Source of the DNA: Callipepla californica brunnescens
Lineage: Eukaryota > Chordata > Aves > Galliformes > Odontophoridae
Assembly (NCBI GenBank): GCA_023055505.1
Contig: JALIRH010000002.1
Location: forward strand, 17,219,937 to 17,283,936
Length of the DNA: 64,000 nt
Direction of reading: 5' to 3'
The first letter of the stretch is position 1, and every line of letters begins with the position of its first letter. The translations under genes and the position numbers were made by a program. Of the stretch, positions 1 through 13,811 are shown piece after piece. The notes under the pieces are model-generated. The model saw nothing but the letters and a program-made list of their open reading frames with translations. It ran no database searches and was not told the DNA's origin.

Positions 1-2059
1 AAAATCAGCTAAGATTTATTGTTATTAGTACTGGTAATTTGGAATTTTGTACATCATTGCTTTGTAGGCTCTCAAGAATAAATATTATTGCAACATATGA
101 CTTGCTTTTGGGAAAAAGACACAAACACTCTGTTCTTTAGGAAAAAACAAGATACAAAAAACAAAAAACAAGATAATAAAGTAGAGAATATTCCAAAGTT
201 TCCAAATTCTGCCTAAATGAACCCTTTAATGGTTTTCTCTAAACACAGCACTGGCATAAAGCATGTAAAATAAAACACTCAGTGTAATTTCATGCAAATG
301 CCAGGTTCAAGACTAACAATTAACAAAGGGAATCAAATTCACCCAGGCATATCTCTTCAGTTACACAGACTCATCTTTAGTTCTATAATAGACAAGCAAA
401 TAAGCAACGGGTTGTATTTTACTCAGAGAAACACAGACACCATTTCCACTGACGTCAAAAGTAACGGCACCTGTGGCTCAGATAACAGAATTTAACTCAG
501 TCTTTGCAGGTCACCTTTTCTCTGTACTTTCTCTGCTGTTAAAGATTTTTTTATGTTAATAACTTCCTTTCATACTGAAAGAAAAAAAATACTATAGTTG
601 TTGTTGTTGTTTTTCCTTCCCTGAACCTTGAAGCATTTATTTCAGCATTGTTTCAGATCAGAGTACCAGAGAAGTCAGTAGGAGTTTCTTTGGGGCAAAG
701 CTCAAAAATTACAGGCTTTGTACTACCTAAACATTTACCTATAGGAAGAAGAAAAAAACAAGAAAACAAAACCTTTATCTATTTCATTTCAGTTTATAAA
801 AAGTTAACATTACAGAAACTACGACCTCACTTAGTTTATTTTATACATACCATATACATACATAGTATACATAATACTGTCATTTCCAGAGAGTAAAGAA
901 TTCAGTCTATTACATTTCTTTTCTCCTGAAAATGATTTCCAGTTGAAGAAATACCAATCAGCTTGATCATCACAGGAGAGACCACAAAATGGAGACATTC
1001 CTGCTAACAGTAAGATCAGTGACACACACATTGCTCACATTTATAAATCACCAATGTTTGTGCGTAATATGCGAATGGACAAGGATCAGAGAAAAACTGA
1101 TAGAACCAAGGAAAGCACATGACAACCTCAATACATTCCAAGGGAAGTTGCAGTACTGAAATAATGGATACACTAGAAGCATCATTAACTTGGTGAAGGA
1201 TGCTAGTAACATGTATATGAGAACAGTGACATACAGTTGATTCTAGGATCTAGCATTTTTTGTGTCTGAGCATCCTTGTAAGTGCATCCTCGTACATTAC
1301 CCAGCATTTTACTGCACGTGCTCCAATCAGCAGCACTTGAGGAGATCCAAGTAGCTACATTCATACATCTTTTTTTCCTTTAAGCTTGCTGCAATTAAGA
1401 ATGACCGTGTATTTTCAGATAATGTTCAGGGACACCTGCAGCACCATGTTCTTCAAGTGCCTTTGAGGACATATGCTTTGCAAATAGCTTCACAATTTAA
1501 CTCCTAGAGGAACAGTGTCTCCTTGTACTGGTGCTTTAAAAAAAGAAAAAAAGCATTTATCCATCCCTATAGGGTCTAACTTTAAATCTTTATTTCAGAA
1601 GCTGGAAAGGTGAATGAGTCTCCTAGGCAAAATACTTGCTACCACTACTTGCCTTCCCTATTCATAGAACAGCAGATCTTGCACAGAGAAGCCGGAAAAG
1701 AAGGAAACAGCAGAGTTTCCTCCAAAATCTTTATTTAAATCTAGCTGTATTTTTGTTTTCTTGTGGTTTTTTTCTTTGTTCATTTGTTTTTTTAACAATA
1801 ATTGCTGTTCAACAATAATTGTTTTGTGAGTAATTATCTGAGAGTTTTTGTCTGTTTAAAACTCCCGGGGTCAGTAAGGCTTTATCTTATGAAAGTCATA
1901 AAGCTTCATTTTACTTCCCAAGCATTAGGTTCTGTATGAAGGAGATATAAAATTCCTTTTCCAATATCATTTCTAAAAGAAGTCAATCACATACATGTTA
2001 CCTAAAGTTATGCAACAGCAACAACAATAAAAAACAAACATAAATCTGGCAGGAACAGG

Positions 2060-2086
2060 TTTTTTTTGTTTGTTTTGTTTTGTTTT
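2060..2086. repeat. T-rich GTTTT/GTTTG repeat
   Basis: An eight-T run is followed by GTTTGTTTTGTTTTGTTTTC, a degenerate pentanucleotide simple repeat. Confidence 0.9.
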
Positions 2087-4889
2087 CTGAATATTCAAAT
2101 GACTGTGAAGAATTCATCCATTTTAAAATCAGTCACATGGATACACCACCAATAGAAACTGCACCGAATGTGGATACTTTCTATACAAATAAAAGACACG
2201 GGCAGTGAGTGAGGGCCTTACATAAGAAAAGCTCAAAAATCATTCTCTGAATCGCTGTTTTACTTAGTTAAAGTACTTTTAGAAGACAAGGTGAAGGATC
2301 TAGACTCATTTATAATAGACTGTGTCCTTGGTATCTTTTATCAACAGAAGTTTTCCTAGCTTTCATTAGTTCTGAAAGATTTAATGTTTAATAGATTGAA
2401 TAACCATAATTTCTACTGGCGGTTATTCAGATTCAAAACTCCTTTTACTCACGGATATTTTATCTTTTAGCATCCTTCATCTTATTTTACATTACACTCT
2501 GTTTCAGTTTCTATTTCACTTAGTGCTTTAGTGACTCCTAGGAAAAAAGGAGAAGAAAGAGATACAAGGGGAGTCCTGAAATCTCCTTTCTCACTCTGAA
2601 TGCTGCTAAATTCAGAAATCATTCAATGGACATTAGCTAATCACTACTACACTGAAGGATTACATTATATAACATGAGATGCACAAACTTCCATTAAGAA
2701 ACATTTGACTTCAAACTACATGCTAAAATCAACAGGAATATACTATCTTAAATACTTGAGCAAAACTCAGTAAAAGATACAGTAGGCAAACATTGTAGTC
2801 AGCTCAGCAGTGATTACCAACTCATGCTCCAAATTCACTATAAAATGAAAATCAATATTTCCACAAGTTCCTGCAACATAAAAGATAACCTTCATTGATT
2901 TTTCTAGACTTAGGCCTCACTGATAAAATCTAATATAAATTTTCAACCACGAGGATTTGGATCAGAGCAGGGGTGATAAGTCCTGCACATCTCTTAAGAG
3001 GTGGAGAATTTTTTTTTTTAAAGTGCACGTTCATACTATTTATAATTTGCCCTGTGCAAGTGAAAGCCTTTTCCACCAGTGCTATCAGGAATCTCTTCTA
3101 ATTTTTATTACTGTGAGGCTAAAGCCTGTTCCAGATAATTTGGAAATTTCAGGGGAATTGTGATAGGGCTGATGGTGCAGCCCTGGCTGACTTGAGAAAA
3201 GAGCTAACCCGTAATAGCCTCCATGGCCGTGCTGATTAAATGTTGCCATAGATGAAAGGCCTGCCATCGCCGCAATAAATTAACCAATCACACAAATCCC
3301 AAGTCAGTGCTAATCCTTCCTTGATACTCTGATCCTCTGATCAGCTCAAGGAGGTAAAGAAACTGGCTTGTGACGCTTGGTGCTCTAACCCCTGGATTTC
3401 ATGTACACAACGAGCTAATGATATCTTGCTGACCAGTTCAATGGGATGAACTTCTCTCACAACCCTTAGGGAACACTGTGGCCTTCTTTAAAAAAAAAAA
3501 AAAATGACAAGCACATGGCAGGTTTTGTGTTTTATGACGACACTGCAGGAAAACTAACCATCACTTGTTAACCACAGCAAGCATCAAACCAAACCCATGC
3601 CTCATTTTACCCACACAAATGCTGGATTAAACAGAAACTGAGTCACTAAACAAAACTGAATCATTCAAGTAATTGTGATCAAACTGCACAGCTTTTATTA
3701 GGGAAGTCTCCTACCTTTTGTATTAGGCTAATTTTCAACCTTTCCTTACAATTTAGGGACTTGGGAGAAGCAGGCAGGAGGGCGCATGCACATGCTTGAG
3801 AGTGAGAGTTCTTTCCATCATACACATACTCAATTGTACTGCCACAGCATGATTACAATCAGATTTAGACATAGACTCATTTAATCAATTAACAGAAGGT
3901 CTGAACACATGCAGCATTTTCTCATTAATTATGTGAATGCTGCCTTTCCAATACACTTTGTGAAATTGAGTCTGTGCAGTCTGCATTAGTGTACTTCATA
4001 ATTGGGGAAACTTTTTTTTTTTTTTCTTGCAGTAATTGGTTGCTAAAACTACGAAAGCTCTGGGGTTTGCCTCTAGGGCTTCCACACATCCAGAGTTTTG
4101 AAAGTACTTCATTATCCTGGTCAGTTCTGTGAAATTAAAACTATTTTTTATGTCTTTTTTGAGGAAGTGGTTTGAAAAGAGAGTTACTACTAAATACGTA
4201 CGAACATGTCCATGAGTGTGCACTCATGCAAATATATACACACATACAGAATCACGTAAGTCTGGCCTAGTTCAGATCCTGCCATCACTGAAGTCAATAC
4301 AAGCACAAAGCACACAGGATTTGACTACTATCAATTCATTTTATGAGAAACAGTAGGATTCCAGATTTTATATGTAAGTTGCCCAACTTCTTCAAGAATG
4401 ATTTCTTTTCCCAAACTTTCACCGTCCAAATAAATCATATTGGAGTAATTAGCTAAGGTCACAGGTTTTGGGATGTTGTGTAAGTGTTCAGATTGTATAC
4501 AACCTACAAAAACTAGCCTGTAATTTGGAAAATCCACACGTACAAGAGAATCGAGTGCCTGACCTTTCTTGCCTTTATGTGAATGTTTATTCTATCTTTT
4601 CATTCCTCTCCTCTCTTTTGGGAAGACATACACGAGCATTCTGCCTCTGCTCTCACACTCCTCCATGTGAGTTTTCCCACTAGCCTCTTCACAGTGCTAG
4701 GCTCCCAGTAGTAAGCCCAGCAGCAAGCCTTGTGGGATTTAATTAGTAAGAATATTACAAGAACACAACTTCCTCCTTGTAGTCCACTGTGGGCAAACAT
4801 TGCCTTGCAACATAGGTAGATTTGGCAAAAGCCGTATTCCAAGAAAAGCAGATGTTAGTGCAGTGCAGAAAGGTACTTAAAGTACGTGT

Positions 4890-4965
4890 GATTCAATAGA
4901 ACCACAGAGGTTGGAAGAAATTAAATGGAGCTCTCTTCTGTCAAGTTTAATCCTTTTGATTTTAC
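4890..4965 (-). mobile_element. CR1 3'-tail relic
   Basis: The plus strand reads ATAGAACCACAGAGGTTGGA followed by AGAAATTAAATGGAG. This resembles the reverse complement of the CR1 3' terminus, where the terminal repeats are followed by a GGTTGGAAGAGACCT-like phrase. Only a short, diverged tail is visible, with the inner end uncertain. It would be a 5'-truncated insertion on the same strand as ZFPM2. Confidence 0.6.
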
Positions 4966-6340
4966 CTCCGATGCCTCATATCGGTTAATATCTATCTACT
5001 CTAATGCTGCACTTATCCAAGTTAACTATACTGCCTACTTAATATTTTAACTTTTACTGGCTATCAGAGCAATACAGATGATTCTTTATGATAAATCATT
5101 AAAATAATAACCTCTAAAAGTAATATCTAGTGGAAGTGGTTTTGAACACGTGAAGATTCACAGACTTAATAGCCCACGGTAGAGCTTAAACTAAAACGAG
5201 CAATAGTTAAAAAAATTATTGAACAAAAAAGTAAGGTTGCTTATTTGCATGTAGCAGTATTTATACTTTAAGAGTAAGGAGAAGAGCTGCTGGCTTCTCG
5301 AGAAAGAGTCATACATGCTTTCAATTTATGTTCTTTGCTTCATAACATAAATGTTTAATATTCATAGAGTAACTTTATGCAAAGTAAAAGACCCATTCCA
5401 TCTTGGCTGAGTTAGGGAGTTCTGTAAGGCCAAATGCACCCCCTAATGCAGCAGCCATGGGCATATTTGATCCTCGCTTTCTCAGTACCACTGGACTGCC
5501 TAATACGATTCTGAACATAACCCGTAATTTGAACAAAGATACACCATCTTTTCTCGTTAAGATCTCCATTTCTGCCTGCACAAGTGAAAATGGGAAAAAA
5601 TACATATTCAACGTTGATTGCCCATATGAAACTGCAGGACCACAGATGGAGTCCATGCTCTGAAAACTTCAGACGCTGGCTAACAAAACGTCTACCTTCT
5701 GCTTTTCTGCATATAGCATGCATAGACTAGATTACAATATCCTTGGAGAAGCTAAAATAGCATTCAGAAGGGAGATTTATAGTGTTATATTCATCTTTTC
5801 TCACAGAATCATAAAACTCATAGTACAGCAGGCACAGAATCCTTTGCCATCAAACCACTAAAAAAGGCAGCAGGAAAGAGAGCTTGCACAATTTTACTGA
5901 GAACAGAGAAAGTGGACTTCGTCCAAAGATTGATTATTTTATATTTCTGCTGGAATGTGTCTGTTATTGTTAAAAAAGAAAAAAAAAAAAAAAGATATCC
6001 ACCTTTATGTTTTAACTGATCTCTGCTATATACACTATTAGTGTGGAAGCCAGAAAATTAAAAGACTTGTAGTTCGTCTTAACGCTTATATGACTGTGTA
6101 AAAACAGACCTTATTATGCATTCTTCTTCAGGTGGCAATTTCACTGACTGCATTGTCTGTTTTGTCCAAATAACAATAAGCAGATGAATCTGTTGCAGGC
6201 AAAGCTATCTTCAGTCCCATTTCCTTCGTTTACATTATGTCCATGTTTTGGTAACTCTTCATGTAGGAGGTGTTTGGTGTTTTAAATTGTCATTTACTGA
6301 ACAAATCTCCATCACCAGTGCCTGCGCAGGGAACAGGGAG

Positions 6341-6368
6341 GCTCAGACAGTGTCAGTGCTGTCTGAGC
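6341..6368. repeat. Perfect 10-bp inverted repeat with 8-nt loop
   Basis: GCTCAGACAG (6341-6350) and CTGTCTGAGC (6359-6368) are exact inverse complements around TGTCAGTG. The stem does not extend usefully, which is too short for a typical microRNA precursor. It sits in a locally GC-richer patch at about 6315-6385. Confidence 0.9.
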
Positions 6369-9300
6369 TGCAGCACCACAGCGTTATTTTAAGGTCAACA
6401 ATATGTTTGCGGTGACTTTACAAAGAAAGTGGGTCAATCAGGTAATTGCATAGCGTACCCAAACAGGACAAGCTCTATCAGCAAAACTGCTGTTAAATAA
6501 CAAGGGTAGGAATGCAACAATACAGCGTGCGAGAAGAACTAATTTGAGAGATATAACTCGCACATTTCTGTCTGCAGACTGTATGATCTTCTTACCGAAT
6601 TCTTTGTTAAAGAACAAAGTAATCAAATTTTAAAGTTTTTACTACAATAACCTTGGATCCCCTGGGGAATATTCAGTGAAATATGAGAGAGGTTTTAATA
6701 CCTGGAAGCACAGCTGCATTATGGTAAGGTCAATTTAGGAGCACTATTGAGACTCTAGGCCATAATGACTCCATATGGAGCCGGATAGTAGCTAAGGTAA
6801 TAAACTTTCACAGTGTGATTTCTTTGCTCAGTGCAATACTAGCATAATTCGGCAGTTACTCATCTTTCATTCAATGGAGAAGGTTTTTTTCCTCCTTTTT
6901 AAGAGCTACCATGTGCTCATTCTTTCACAGAAGGTTTACAAATCCAAAGAAAACATTAACTGAATTCCAAATGAAAAACTCTGAATCTTATGAGTGACTG
7001 AATGTTGCAGAAAGGAAAAATTCCTCAGCTTTCAACCCCTACTCAAAGATGTTTCCATTTGTCTTAAAAACTGGTGTTAAATAGATATTGGCCTTAGCTT
7101 CCGCAGTAATAAGAAGACACTAAATGCATTTAAGGACAGAGAAATAAGAAATTGGGGACAGCTGCGGACAGCAGATTTGGGACACTGGTATCATGTATGT
7201 AACAAATCTTTATTAATAAGTACATTAAATCCCATATTTTTCATTTATAACTGCTGCATAATTTCCTGTTAACACTTCATGTAAATTCCAGATAAGGTAA
7301 TAATTTTTTTTCAGAATTCTATTTCTGTTTCATTATATGTTCTACACTCTGCCCCACAGGTCAGTCGCATGATTGAAGTTTTATGCCTCATTAAAATTCC
7401 CCTAGTTAAAACATGGAGACAGAATTTTGGTAATTCCTTTCTCCACAACTACAATTAAACATTCCACTGGATTCCTGTATTACTGCAATCCAAGTTTAAA
7501 AATTACTGTATGGTGAGATGGTCAAGGGGTCTAAATGTCCTAAACATAAGGCTCTTATCTTTCTTTGCTCCAATGGCTGAAAAACCCTGCCCCACCACCT
7601 CCCAGTTCAGTATTTCTAGCTAGCAGCTGCTATCAGAAACCTAAATAACAAAAATATGCAAACTTGCACACTAATTCCCTTTGGAGATAGATCTTGGCTG
7701 CAGCCCTGTCATAAATCAGAGAATTTCGATATGAAATGAGGCAAGCAGCTCTAATCATTTCTGCATTTCAAATTGGATCACTGGCTCAATCACTGGGCTT
7801 TTTTAAACTGCTTGCCTAAGAGCAAATGTGAGGCGGGAGATAATTCTGAAGAAATCTCTTCTTTTGTGGCCGTAGAACTCTTTTAACTGTTTCAAGACTG
7901 AAGGCCACATTTCAGTGATAATAACATATATCTGCTGTGAGAGATATGGATCCTTAAAGACATCTTCCCTCTCTTTCAACTCATAGAATTCCATCAATAT
8001 CTGCATATATTATATATATTAATATATGTGCATGTGCATATGGGTGTTTGTGTGCACAAAAAGAGAGGGAGAGAAAAGACGAGAGAAATATCTGACATGT
8101 AGCCTCAGCGTATTTTCTTTTCGAATTTTCTCATCTTCCTTGACTCAGTGTGGGTTTCAATTGCTGCCACTACCATGTAGTTAACTTTCTACACATATAG
8201 CCAAGCTCTTTGGAAATTTCTTTAAAGATGAAAACTAAACTGAAAAGGAAATAAGAGGGAAATTTAAGATACAGGGTCTCAATTTCAGGCGCGCAGTAAC
8301 CCTCACCTACCCAGTGTTTGGCTCGGAAGAAAAGGCAAACAAATAACATGAAAGGAAACAAAAGTATTTCATAATCCTACACAACATGCAAAGGCCTCCT
8401 TCTTACCCAACAGAATCTTGAAGTTTTCTGTCACTACAACACTGATTTTCTATTTTCATGCTTCTTCTAACTCTAAAAACAACACATCAGAAAAAATTAC
8501 CCTTAAAGTCAATTACTGTGTAAACAGCATCCTCTTGACTATTTTTATGCTTTGAATAACCCCTTTTTCACCCAGATGATACTATTTGCTTGTTGCAGTT
8601 GCAGTGTGTTCACTGCAGTGCTTTGAAATAGAATTTAACTCTATTATCAGTAGGCTTTTGTAATCTCATGTAAGCCTAATAGCGATCAGATGGAATTTTA
8701 TAGCTAAGGTCCCTGAATTTGGAGGGCTAATTTAATTTTTTTTTTAAATTTTAGACAGTTTAAGAAATATTCCCCACATCATTTTTTTTCTCCTATTTTT
8801 ACTTTCTGACACTTCATTCTATATTCTCCTTCTGGGAGCTGGATTTTCCCTTTGGATACATAATATTCTGATTCTTCATCTCCCCATATATTCCTTTCAC
8901 CTTATGAAATCTAGTGAACTACTTCATTCAGCACTGATGGTTTTAGTATCACCATGCAGTATAAGTGCAGCAGCCATAAAGCAAGCAATTCAGTTTCACA
9001 TTTTCTCCTTTAAGTTTGAAAATATGCTGGTACCTAAGAGGATCCTCAAACTCCATGGTGTCTCCCACATTCAGTTCTCTCCAGGTTTAAATACACATAT
9101 GTTTGTTTCTATGTTTATATGTGTCTGGGTTTATTTATGTAGAAATACGTGTGTGTGCACACATCTGAACTTTTTTCAGGCACCTTGACAGCTGCAATGG
9201 CCATATTGTTAGTGTTCTATTTTGCCTTGTACACACAAAATGGAAATCCAAAGGACTCTGGTGAGGATTGCCAGATATCATTCTGAGTAGCCCAGTTCAC

Positions 9301-12300
9301 CATTCTATGTATCCTTGATCCTCACTGGACTAAAAGTTGGAGCCAGAGCATCCATGTTCAAATGATGCTACGATGCCCTCATTTTTTTTCTTCTTGGTAA
9401 CCAGTTTTGTTTGAAAAAGACTCCTAATTCATTCCCCTATGCCTGAATAAAGTTTGGCAGAAGGGTAAAGCCAAAGGTGATTCTGCCAGCCAAAGCACAG
9501 GGCTGATGACCACAGGACAGTGCTGGGGCTCAGGGTTTGAACACCACGCTGCTGAGAGGCAGCACACCTAGCTCATAGCCCAGCCACACTAGTACCAGAC
9601 GGATGTGGTGCTTTTACTCTTCTGTTCAAAACAATGTGTCCAATGTTAATACATCAAGCCTCATGGGGTCTTGCCCGTTAAGTTTGAGGATTTGAATCTC
9701 ATGAATGCAGAATCTGCATTGTTCTCAGCTGAGGTCACTTTGCTGTGCATGTAGGAACAAGCGGCCTGTTTCAGCAGCTTACAAGTGTAAAAGAATTGTC
9801 AAACTCATTTTGAGCTCACCTCTGTTTCCTCTGTGTCTCAGGGCATGGAATCAAAAATCCTCATGGTTCACTGGGGAGTTGAAGCCGTACACTGAAGCTA
9901 TTTTAGAACAGAGTGCTTGGTGTTACTTCTCTCACTCGCCTAACCACCAGTGATAAACACGACAATCTCACATTATTCTGCTAAACGCGCCTGTATTTGT
10001 ACATTCAGAAAGCCCCAAACTCCAAACAGTAGCACACATTATAAGAGAGCAGCCCTATATCAGGTCTGAAATTATGCTCCCCAGTACAACATGAATCATG
10101 ATTTATGTGATTAAGTAGGTGCCAGCAAAAGTTCGATTAAGCAACCATTACTCTTCTAATGTACATTATTATACTTTCCCCTCTATCCAATCTGGTTTAA
10201 TAAGTCCTGGTAATTAATGTAACATTTTGCCTAAAAAACGATGCACAAACAGACAGTTCACTGTGAAGTTTTAATTTTAGGTTAATTTTGAGATATTAAC
10301 TCTCTCTCCTTTGTATATGTGTAAAATCAATGTCCACAAAAAATGAAAAATTCCATCTCATATTGAAATGCTTAAATGTGGCCTTAAGCCACTTGTACGA
10401 AACTCTAAATGAAGGCATATTATAACAGTTTATGGAGAACATCTGTTTTAATACAGATGTTTCTTATAAGCACAGGATGTAGCATAGTTGTGGACAGGTG
10501 CACAGAGCTGCAATATACCACCAAGTTACATATTTTTTTCTCCCTAGGGATAAATAAAAAATTCTACTGGTTACCATTCTGCTTCTGTTTTCCTTGTCAG
10601 CACAGCGGATTTGAATAGCTTTTCTGAGCTTGGGTGCACAGTGGCTTCTCAGATATTAAAATTCAGTGTGGTAGTACTAAAATTCTAATATTTATAATCT
10701 AATGAAGCATTTCAGGCTTCACAATCCTAAAAAGTGTCAATCTGATGTCATAATAATAAAGGAGTTCAGATAAAAAATCAAGTCTGCAGAGGCTGCACAA
10801 CTCCCTCTATGCAGTACTTGTAGGAAGGGAATTTTCACCATTAGAACCCAAAGCCAAAGGAGCAGATTTTGTGGGTTCTCTGTCACAAGGTTCCTGTGCA
10901 ACCTTTAAACTCCTGCTGAGTTTGCATGGTGTGACATCTTGAGAAGATTTTTCTTGAGAAATTTTTTTGGGGAGAAAGAAAAAGGAACCCTGTAAGGTGT
11001 GAAATTCAGCCTTTTTTTTTTTAATACCTTCTCGAGTTCACCTTTTAACTGAGGTATTCAGATTAAAGAAGGAGGTCACAAAAAAAACAAGGGCCAAAAA
11101 TGATCTGAGATGCTGTAATGCTGAGACACTGCTACACTGAGAGAAGATGTTCATTTTAGTTTGCCTCTTAAACGTCCACCCTTCCTGTGGAGAAAAGAAA
11201 CAAAACCCCTTTCACCTTGCATACTATCGCTACACTAGCGTTTGGGGGGCCAAATGAAGCACTTCACTGTATATTACATGGGGCAGAAAGTCTCCAGAGG
11301 CTGACTGCTATAAAATCCTAAATTCTAAAGGTTATTTACCTCTTTTTATGCCTGGAATTTTAAATAGACAACAATAAAAAATATGGTGAACTAAATAAGT
11401 AGAATATGAATAAATTTTTTTAAAAACGAAAAAATATGAAAAAAATCACAGTCTACAGAATGTAAGGTTTTCTGCCTTTCTAGACACCATGTCCTATTTC
11501 ACCCCTTCTCACTCAACGTCCAAAAGGTACAATAACACAAATCAGGACATCTCTGCTGATCACTGACAAGTTACTCATGATCTCATGTCATACTTTGGAG
11601 AACGTGTTGAGCAATTGTTCTTACACAATATACATCTTCTCACATGATTTTTTTTTCTTTAATCTCCAAGGATGTAAAAATGCTTTAGAAGTCATGATGA
11701 AATGGACTCAAATTTCAAAACCTCTCAAATTTCAAACACTTCTCAAATTTATTTTGAAAGCAGCGTATTAAATGAAGATGAAAAAGATGGTTCACCCTCT
11801 TAATCTCAAGAGGATCAAGAGTTATTAGCATACTCTACAATTCCTAGATAGCCAACAAGGAGGAAGTGACCGTATCAACCTGAAGGGGTTTCCTCAAAAA
11901 CAGCCTTGAGCAATATCCTGTTCTCCAACACAAAGCTGGGTTCAGATTTGACAACAGGACATAGACTTGTCAAAAAAACAGAGACACCTAATGAGCAATC
12001 AAAATACAAAGGGAAATTAATCATACTAGTCAAAGAAAATGTAAAAAAGTAGAAAGAGATTGAAAGTACGATTCCACCATCTCCATTTCCATTGAGACTG
12101 AATAACAATAACTTTATGTTTCCTTCAGTCTCATTGACTCAGCCAAAAAATATAGTTAACAGCTCTCATAGAAAGGAGATTCATTTAAAACAAGCACAGT
12201 TCAGATCAGAGGTAACACATTTCTTTTAATATGCTCTTCTGAATACTGAGAAAGAGAAGACTACCATATGATAAAAAAGATTTTTTCTCATTCTGCTTTC

Positions 12301-13429
12301 CATCTCTGCTTCATTTTACAGAGGAATCTTTTCTCTTTATAATTCAGTGCAATTTAAGTATGCTTGTGTAAACATGGATTATACCACATCAGAAACCAAG
12401 TTAGCTATCTCAAGAGAATTTGTATCTCTGCTGTGTGTAAGTAAGCAGATTAATTCCTAGATCAGGCATTACCTAATGCATTTTCAATTCAATTTCTTCT
12501 TTTCTTTCTGCACACAAGATCAGGGAAGTGGGATTATTTTATTAATTTAACTAATATTTTGCATGTTTTCCCTGTTATCTTTCTTTCCTCCAAAAATTTT
12601 TGCTAGCGCCTAGTGTGAAAGAGACTTAGTATGAGCAAGGATGTGTAAAGACAAGAGACCTAAGCCCTCAACACCATACCAAGAAATAAATGACGTAGGG
12701 AGTGTCAAAGTTTTCCTAACACTGCACTACCAGGCATAAGGAATCCTCACGTATTTCAAACACCATTCTACAGTGGCACATCCTGCCTGGGGTCAGCTCA
12801 GTTATTGTATGAAATTTAGGAGAAGATTATTTATTCATTAACATTTATGCTGCTTTTATGGAAAATCTCAGAAGTAGTGCATGAGCCAGTTTGTTTTTAT
12901 TACAGCACTGCCTCCTAGCATTGTTTAAGGTAAGGGTCTGTCAACACATCACAAAAGCATAGGATTTACTACTTAAGATCAGTCCACAGGCCCATCAGCC
13001 TGCTAGCTTGCCTCTAGCAGTACCCATGGCTGATGCTTAAGTAGATTGCAAATTAAGCCCACAATACACTTGACTAGCTGTGTAACATTAAACTCAGGTG
13101 GGACAGTCAAGAGATTCCTTCTTGGTGCCTTTAGTGGGTACCTACTATTGAAAAACAAGACTTGATTACATCTATATAGCTAGCAAAATAACATCAGGCA
13201 ATAGAAGTGGATACTTTTGTTGATCGGCCCTGTGATGACTCAGAGCAATGACTCTGCTACCTTGACCAGAGGAGCTAATCAGAAATACATGTTCCACACA
13301 ACTACAGTTCATTGTGTTGGTTTATTTTTGCTTAAAATCAGCATCAATTATAAATATACTCCAGCCAGTGTATACTAAGTAACTTGAATGGATGGAGCTG
13401 GACATTAAGGGCAAGTCCTGGAGCACAGC

Positions 13430-13740
13430 TGAAGGAGCCTTGAAGGTCAGTAAGAAAAGGAACAGAAAAATTAGAGAATGGAGAAGGAAATATGGCTGTT
13501 AAGAATATGATAAGAGCGAAACAAATAAACCGGGGACGTAGAATGAAGAACCTAATAATTTAGTAACAGAAAGAGAAAAGTGAACTAGAACAGACTGGAA
13601 AGGTGGAGAAAGGTGAGGAGGAGAGTACTAGAAATGGAAATAGAGGATAACCATCAGGGAATAAAGAAAGGGAAAAGGAGGTATTAAGGGAATCTACACA
13701 TATGGAAATGAACCTGAATGGAGAGAGAGCAGTTGTGGTG
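13430..13740. repeat. Purine-rich low-complexity tract (plus strand)
   Basis: For about 300 bases the plus strand is dominated by A and G, with many GGAGAA, GAAAGG and AGAGAAAAG words and few pyrimidine runs. No gene is seen. The minus-strand open frame at its right end is a by-product of the composition (Ser/Phe/Leu-rich). Confidence 0.75.
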
Positions 13741-13754
13741 TATCCACAACTATA

Positions 13755-13811
13755 TAGAGTTGCAAAATAGATATAGATAGAGTATATAATATAGATAGAG
13801 TAGCAAAATAG
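13755..13811. repeat. Short degenerate tandem repeat in ATAGATAG-type sequence
   Basis: AGAGTTGCAAAATAG near the left end is echoed by AGAGTAGCAAAATAG near the right end, with ATATAGATAGAGTA also present twice between and across them. The pattern suggests a local duplication of roughly 40 bp followed by divergence. Confidence 0.8.

Noticed and set aside
4211..4228. CATGAGTG/CACTCATG palindrome as a regulatory operator
   Set aside because: It is an 8-bp stem around 2 nt in a low-complexity TG/CA-rich area, and can easily occur by chance in 64 kb.
5815..5870. AGAATCATAAAACTCATAGTA as a CR1 terminal repeat
   Set aside because: It resembles the ATTCTATG-type CR1 end only loosely, and the adjoining sequence does not continue as a CR1 tail.
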